Below are positions 58,576 through 64,000 of a DNA stretch of 64,000 nucleotides, one piece after another (position 1 is the first letter of the stretch; every line of letters starts with the position of its first letter). The notes beneath the pieces are model-generated. The model was given only the letters and a program-made list of their open reading frames with translations. It had not been told where the DNA came from and ran no database searches. The DNA is from Cryptomeria japonica (taxonomy: Eukaryota; Streptophyta; Pinopsida; Cupressales; Cupressaceae), in contig NC_081414.1 of assembly GCF_030272615.1 (NCBI RefSeq), positions 55,019,636-55,083,635 on the forward strand, in the 5' to 3' direction. The position numbers and the translations under genes are program-made.

Positions 58576-61500
58576 ATGGCACCAAGAAGAGAGTTGATAG
58601 GAAAAGTCAATTATGAGGACAAAAACATTTGTGATGATTTTTTAGAGAAATTAACCATGTCTACCAATGTCGGGGCTAAGGCCAAAGAGATAGTACAAAA
58701 GAACCCTCGCCTAAAGATTGGGGATGGCCTATATGATAAAGGCAATTGGTTAAGGGATCCTGAAATAGGAATATCAGGTTTAGGACTATTCAAATTCAGT
58801 TTTAGGCAGAGACATTCCCTAGCTCCTCTGAATAGCATATGGGAACTAGATGTAGGAAAGCTTGTGATCCCAAGTGTTTTCATGGATGTAGATCGGTTGA
58901 CCCTAATTCCATAGAATTATGACCCTATGGCAAGATGCATCAGGAGAATAAAGGGATTAGTCCTGATTGAAATAAATGAAGATGAATTCAAGAAAGTGTT
59001 TAAACTCAATGAGGCCTCCAATTTGTTAGAGCCTATTGACTTTGAGTCATTAGCCCAGGTTTATAATGCACAAATGGATCATCTTAGAAGTGGCCCATTG
59101 AAAGAATTTTTTGTTAAGATAGGAGGGTTAACAGTTGTAGGCCCCAACACAATGGAACCATTCTCCCTCAATTTATTCACTCTGAGGGCTAAGGGTATGT
59201 ATTGGGCCTTATGTCAGATCTTTGGAGAGGATGCTGAAAAGAATATGCTAACCCATTACATGTTAATGATTGCACAAATTCCGAACCCCTCCCTAGCAAT
59301 AACATTTGATTATGCCTCATACCTTGCTGATGCAATTCATAAAGGGCTAGTAGGGATAAAAAATGGTAAGGTGGATAGACCATTTGGATGGTACTCCATG
59401 TTAATGCACATGTTCCTATTCAAAGGTGTTGATTACTTTGCAAAGAAAATGGACTTGATCAAGATAAAGGATAAGGAAGAGATGCATGTTCAACTCTGGA
59501 GCATTGTCTTATCTTGGAATAGAGAAGATGCTAGTTTCTTGAAATTTGATAGGTGCTTTGCATCTAAAATTAGAATTATTTTATGCAGAGAAAACCCTAG
59601 AATTCCTAAGGCTCTTTTGGAATTCCTCAGACCTAAGGAGTTTGCAGAGGACATTAAGATTGTTCACAATTGGGGAGACATGTATTTTTACCTTGTGTTA
59701 ACTATTTTCAAAGTGTATGGATTTAGAGGTACCCCCTATTTACTACCCTATTAGGTCCCATTAAAGATAGGAACTGCAGAAGTACCGAGACCGATTGGAG
59801 GAGTGCAAGAGGTAGAGCTAACCATTAGGGGTAAAGGGACCATTTTCCCAACTATTACCATGGCCCACCGTTTTGTAATCACTAAGGGTGGATGGACATA
59901 TTTTGAAGAATTCTTTAAACCATATAGGTGTCAACTGCAATTTCAAGATGTACAGACCCTGAGGACTTCTTCAATGACATGTTTAGAAGGAGAGCAGTGT
60001 GTAGAGGTAGGCCTCACCAATTTCAGTTCCCAGAAGATCTAATCAGAAATGAATTCAGCTTAGATGAGCAGGAACTAAGGAAAGAGAAGTGGATCACATA
60101 CAAGAAGGCACTTGATTTTATCCATCAATTTGACAGTAGCTATGATCCTCTTTCTAGCTTCAACCCTTTTGAGCAGAAAATCAAATTCTTGATTCTCTAT
60201 TTTGAAGACCTCATGTAGACCTTAAAAGAAAAAAGGGAGGCCATAATGCAAAATGATCCTGATAAGGTTAAGTTGGTCTTTGCCAAGCCTGCCTTTGCTA
60301 AGGCTATCCCACCTGGTGACTATGTAATGCATAAGAAGTCAAAGTACATTGTGATGATTCCTATGATAGGTGAGCCTTCCACTTCAAAAGGAAAAAGGAA
60401 AATTGAAGATATCATTGACATTCAGGATTCCCCTAAAAGACAAAGAGTGGGAAAGGAAACAGAAACTGATCTAGCTCAATATTATCCATCTCAGTCCCCC
60501 ATCCACATTGGAGATGAACAAGCAGTGGCTGAATAATTATTACAGTTAGGGAGTCTCGGTGAGATTGCCTATACTTATGAAGAGACCCAAAAGGGAATGC
60601 CTAAAGAGCCACTCAGTGCTAAAATGAATTTGACTGATGGTGAGCTAAAAGGCCTAGAATTGGACCTTACTGTTAAGAAAGCCAGTGAAGAATTCTTGGC
60701 TGACAGTAACTTTATTACAATAGGGGCTTTTATGCAATTTGTATGGAAGAAAAACATGGAGAAATTCAAGGTTAGATGTGAACAGAGGAAAAGCGAACAA
60801 CCTCTCAGAGATAAAACTCAGGTGGAAGAAGAGATAAAGCGAGAAATGATGGAAGAATTTAAAACTATTACCCCTTTGAAAGGAAGAGAAATGGTAGCAA
60901 AGGGATATAGCGGATGCTCTAGTGCTTGATGTAGTAAGGAAGGAAACAAAGCCTATGGAAGGAGTGACATTCAGCAAGGATAATGTTGCTCTTGTCATGT
61001 GGTCTTTAAAGAAGGATGAGAACCAAAGAAGGAAAGATGCATCAGATTCTAGCCTCCTAGGAGGCATGATTGTCAAAAGAGTCCAAGATACAGGGGTAGT
61101 GGAAGCTACAAGCACTGTTTTGGAAACTGCAAAGTTCAATGTGGCAATAGTAGAGAGAGAGGCATAAGAAAGAGCTAATCTGCAATTGAAGATGGAGACT
61201 ATCTTAAAGGCCTACAATGAGATTAAATAAGGAATAGCCAATAGGGATAACATTATTACTAGACTCCAAAGTCAGTTGGTAGGTCAGCACAATCCAGGTG
61301 AATCCTCTACACTCATGATAGCCTCCTCTCTAGCAAGACCCCCTCCTACTAGGCCCATTGTAGAATACCCCCCTTCTCCTATGCCTTCTCATTCCCAATC
61401 ACCTTAAAGTGTCCAACATGAGTTGGAAAGGTTGAAACAAGATGAAGCCTTGTTTGCAAACAAATATGAAGAGAAGGTAAAAGCCACCATCTTGAAGCTT

Positions 61501-62175
61501 GCTGACTCAGTCAAGGCCCCCATTGTATACATAAATATGAAAAGGATTTTGGATGTTATGATCAAATTCAGAGAAGATGAGGCCACTTTGGAGCCAATCC
61601 TTAATAAGTAGATGCCTAGAGGTAAAGAATTGGAGCTCATGTGCTCATCTCATCCAGATGCAAAGGAGAATGACCTAAGGTATACCAATGAGTTTATAAA
61701 AGAGATGAATATTCTCTCAGAGGAAAGGACAGGTGTGAAAAGAAAAACCTAGCTTTATAGAAAAGCATATTCGGATCATAAATTTGAATTGTTTCCAGGA
61801 GGTTTTATTGGTCCAATTCAGTTGAAAGAAGAGAAGACCTGGTTGAAAGAGGTGGACCACAATTTGTCCTTAAGGATCAATCAAATTATCAAAACTGATG
61901 ACACCTCCCTATTTGTCCAAACAATTGAAGAAATTGAAAAGGTGAAATCTCATTATGGTTTCATAGAAAAGGAAATTGGACATTTAAGAGTCACTTGGAA
62001 AAGGCTAGTAGACATGAAGCAGAAGGTTGTTAGTTTTGCTTGGCCAAGTGATGATGCTTATCAGGAATGGAAGAGCAGTTATATGGGACAGAAAGAAGAT
62101 GCTCCGAAGCAGTTAGAAGAGGTTGCGACTGAACAAGAGGCACAAGAAGTTGTGGATGTTGAAAAAGACTTGTAA
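58576..62175 (+). pseudogene. Decayed ~1200-codon intronless ORF of unknown family
   Basis: From ATG at 58576 (MAPRRELIGKVNYEDK) to TAA at 62173-62175 the sequence is coding-like throughout. It is interrupted by stops at 58912, 59752, 60216, 60534, 61165, 61228, 61405, 61609 and 61750, all TAG or TAA. Two compensating frame changes lie near 59940 and 60895; the total length is exactly 3600 bases. The first 550 residues look like one globular domain (IKGLVLIEINEDEFKKVF, FFVKIGGLTVVGP, KGMYWALCQIFGEDAEK, DYASYLADAIHKGL, PFGWYSMLMHMF). A basic, NLS-like linker follows (KGKRKIEDI ... SPKRQRVGKE, about 60400-60450), then long Lys/Glu-rich, probably coiled-coil stretches and a Pro/Ser segment near 61330-61400. 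The layout (globular domain, linker, coiled coil) resembles PMD-type proteins, but I do not recognise the domain. No RT, integrase or zinc knuckle is seen. It could be an extra frame of a retroelement, a transposon protein or an amplified host gene. Confidence 0.7.
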
Positions 62176-64000
62176 CCATTTCTTAGAGAGTAATTCAGTT
62201 TGTAACAAACCTTTTTGAAAATTGTCTGAAGCTTGTATGCATCCAAGTTATTATAAATGGAGACCAGAACAATGAAAAAGGGGATTGGAAGAAATTATAA
62301 GAAAACTTTGTAGAAATATATCTAGGATTTTCTAGTCATATAGAGATGCTCTAATGTTTTTGTAATATTTTCTGAAATTAATATCAATATACAGACCATC
62401 AATTTTGAGCCTAGAATTTGTGTTGTCTTCAGGTGTGCTTGCAAATATTTACTGGTCTCAATCTGAGTAATTTAGGGTTATTCATTTGAGCAGGGATTGT
62501 AAGGCAATCTTTTATAGGTGTGTTTCTTAGCTTTTCTCTTCAAGAGGGAAATTAAATATGCAAGAAATATCTCTGTCAGTAAGTTACTTGTTTAGAAACT
62601 TTGAATGTGATGAATGCTTTCTAGTTTGATAAGGATGAATTTTCATATATGTCAAGCGTATGTGGGGTTTATAGAAGCCGAGGTGATGGGATGTGTGGAG
62701 ATGTTTAATTGTGAGATTATTGTTTAAACTTAGATGACTCTGTGGCCTGGAGGCATTGATATATATTGTAGTTATCTTTTTACATATTTTGTGGGTCAAC
62801 GCTAAACATGGGCATAAGCCTTGTTTCTTTGTTTCAATTAGTTTTAAGGTGATAAGATTCACTGGTTTTCAGATTGGTTTACCATGGACCTCTTTTTTCT
62901 AGTGTGAATTTAGTTCACAAGAGGTATACCCGCCTGAACTTTGGAAAAGTTTGAAGTGTAGAAGGTGCAAAAAACCTTGTCATATGTTGCTCTGAAGTTT
63001 CTTTTCCTTGATCTCTCTGTTGCAGATAGAGTTGTAAATTTCTCACAAGAGATGAGAAGGAAACAAAATTTGAGACTAATAGATTCTTCTAACAAGTCCG
63101 TACTGGACCGTACAATGCAACAAAAAACAAGGAAAATAGTAAAAAACGGTGTAAAACAAAGTTTTTTCTTGCAAACTAGACTTGCTTTCACATTCCAAAT
63201 CCTCCAATCTATACAATGATGTTTTTTTTGGCTTATGTCATCATGATTCAGTTGGTTGAACAGACTTTCATTGCCAATCAACAAAAATTCAACATTTTGC
63301 CAAAATTGTAAATGTTGCTTAGCAACTTTACATCTTTTCCTCTTGAGAATGCAACTTTGCACTTAAGTGCATTCCAAGTCTCAAAAAGACTGTTTATGCA
63401 TCCTAGGAGACCTAAAACAATACATGAAACCATATTACATGATGACTTTGACTTAGAGTAGTGTTCCTATTGTAAAGCGGAAAATCGCGATCGAACCCTA
63501 GGTGCTCTCCCCTCTTCCAACTCCGAGGAGAGAGAAGGGAGATTCACTAGGGTTGATGGTTTTCACTTAGGGGATAGACTTTACATTCAAAAGAGGGGTT
63601 GAAACCCACAAGATCCAATCCCACGCAATGCAAGATTGGATGCTAAATGAGTTTCAGGGGTTAAGAAAGCAAGGCTACCCTCTTTTGTAAAGAATGTGCA
63701 TAGGAGAATTAGGCTAGGAATGCATAGAAAGTGACAAAGATTCGCTTATAAACTGAGATAGGGATATAGGATGAAGCTGCGGCCCTGGAATTAGTAGTGA
63801 AATGTTGATACGGCACTGTCCTGCAAATTTGAGGAAAAGTTGTCAGGACAATGGCGCCTGGCGCCACGGTCCTCCGAAAAATCCGCGAAACGAAGGGGGA
63901 TCTGTTCGTCTCTGCACAAGGATTCCAGATCTTCAATTTCAGCCGCGTACCTGCAACCTACACACAGAAAAGTGAAGACGATTGGGGGGTTAGGGATTAG
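62176..64000. other. No gene recognised; 3' flank of the ORF
   Basis: 62176-62420 reads like a 3' untranslated region (AT-rich, TGTAATATTTTCTG, AATATCAATATACAG). The rest has no supported gene. From about 63471 (TGTAAAGCGGAAAATCGCG) the composition becomes richer in G+C and includes TGGCGCCTGGCGCCA at 63852-63866. This could be the start of another repeat such as an LTR, but no partner end is in the window. Confidence 0.35.

Noticed and set aside
61404-61640. - strand frame in the unknown ORF region
   Set aside because: Shadow of the + strand coiled-coil sequence.
63709-63936. 75-residue - strand frame with FRRTVAPGAIVL
   Set aside because: Short, no start context or homologous pattern I can recognise; kept only as part of the unassigned flank.
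63471-64000. Possible LTR starting TGTAAAGCGG
   Set aside because: No polypurine tract before it and no second copy in the window, so the edge cannot be supported.

Overview
The window looks like intergenic DNA from a large, repeat-rich plant genome. Every recognisable coding region belongs to a plant LTR retrotransposon or a retroelement-like repeat. All are decayed by in-frame stops and frameshifts, and the elements are nested in one another. The style (about 1 kb Copia LTRs, Tat-type Gypsy elements with an extra RNase H, no intact host gene in 64 kb) fits a gymnosperm such as a conifer, but species is an inference. I see no rRNA, tRNA or CRISPR array.

Layout. (1) 1-8720: 3' part of a Tat-type Ty3/Gypsy element, Tat-1 (+ strand): end of the additional RNase H, integrase, a long non-coding stretch, an ANTISENSE plant-mobile-domain (PMD) gene at 4404-6175, an array of AGCGCT palindromes, a polypurine tract and a 3' LTR with a TATA box. 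(2) 9210-15165: Ty1/Copia element A on the - strand, with a complete 5' LTR and its 3' LTR reduced to about 55 bp. (3) 15166-17342: 5'-truncated Gypsy element F (RNase H plus integrase, + strand), whose downstream part probably resumes at 27093. (4) 17343-27092: Copia element C (+), flanked by ACATT duplications, with an exact 3133-bp internal tandem duplication. (5) 27093-31840: non-coding, with a 74-bp tandem repeat and an AT-rich array of hairpins. (6) 31841-45073: a second Tat element, Tat-2 (+; gag C-terminus, protease, G-patch, RT, RNase H, extra RNase H, integrase), split by Copia element B (-, 34485-41106, duplications ATAAA). (7) 45074-58044: Copia element E (-), inserted in the Tat-2 3' region and itself split by Copia element D (+, 46445-53064, duplications TAATA). 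(8) 58576-62175: a decayed, intronless reading frame of about 1200 codons of unknown family. (9) 62176-64000: nothing recognised.

Relationships. B, C and D belong to one Copia family: related LTRs starting TGTTGGTATTTTGG, the same gag start (MSTNYF...), and a primer-binding site complementary to initiator tRNA-Met. E and A are more distant Copia families. All five carry a C-rich-loop hairpin near the inner end of the LTR (U5), and its stem changes in a compensated way in A.

The least explained items are the 1200-codon frame, the antisense PMD gene with its AGCGCT array, the covarying U5 hairpin, and a nonsense spectrum dominated by glutamine codons turned to TAG or TAA.
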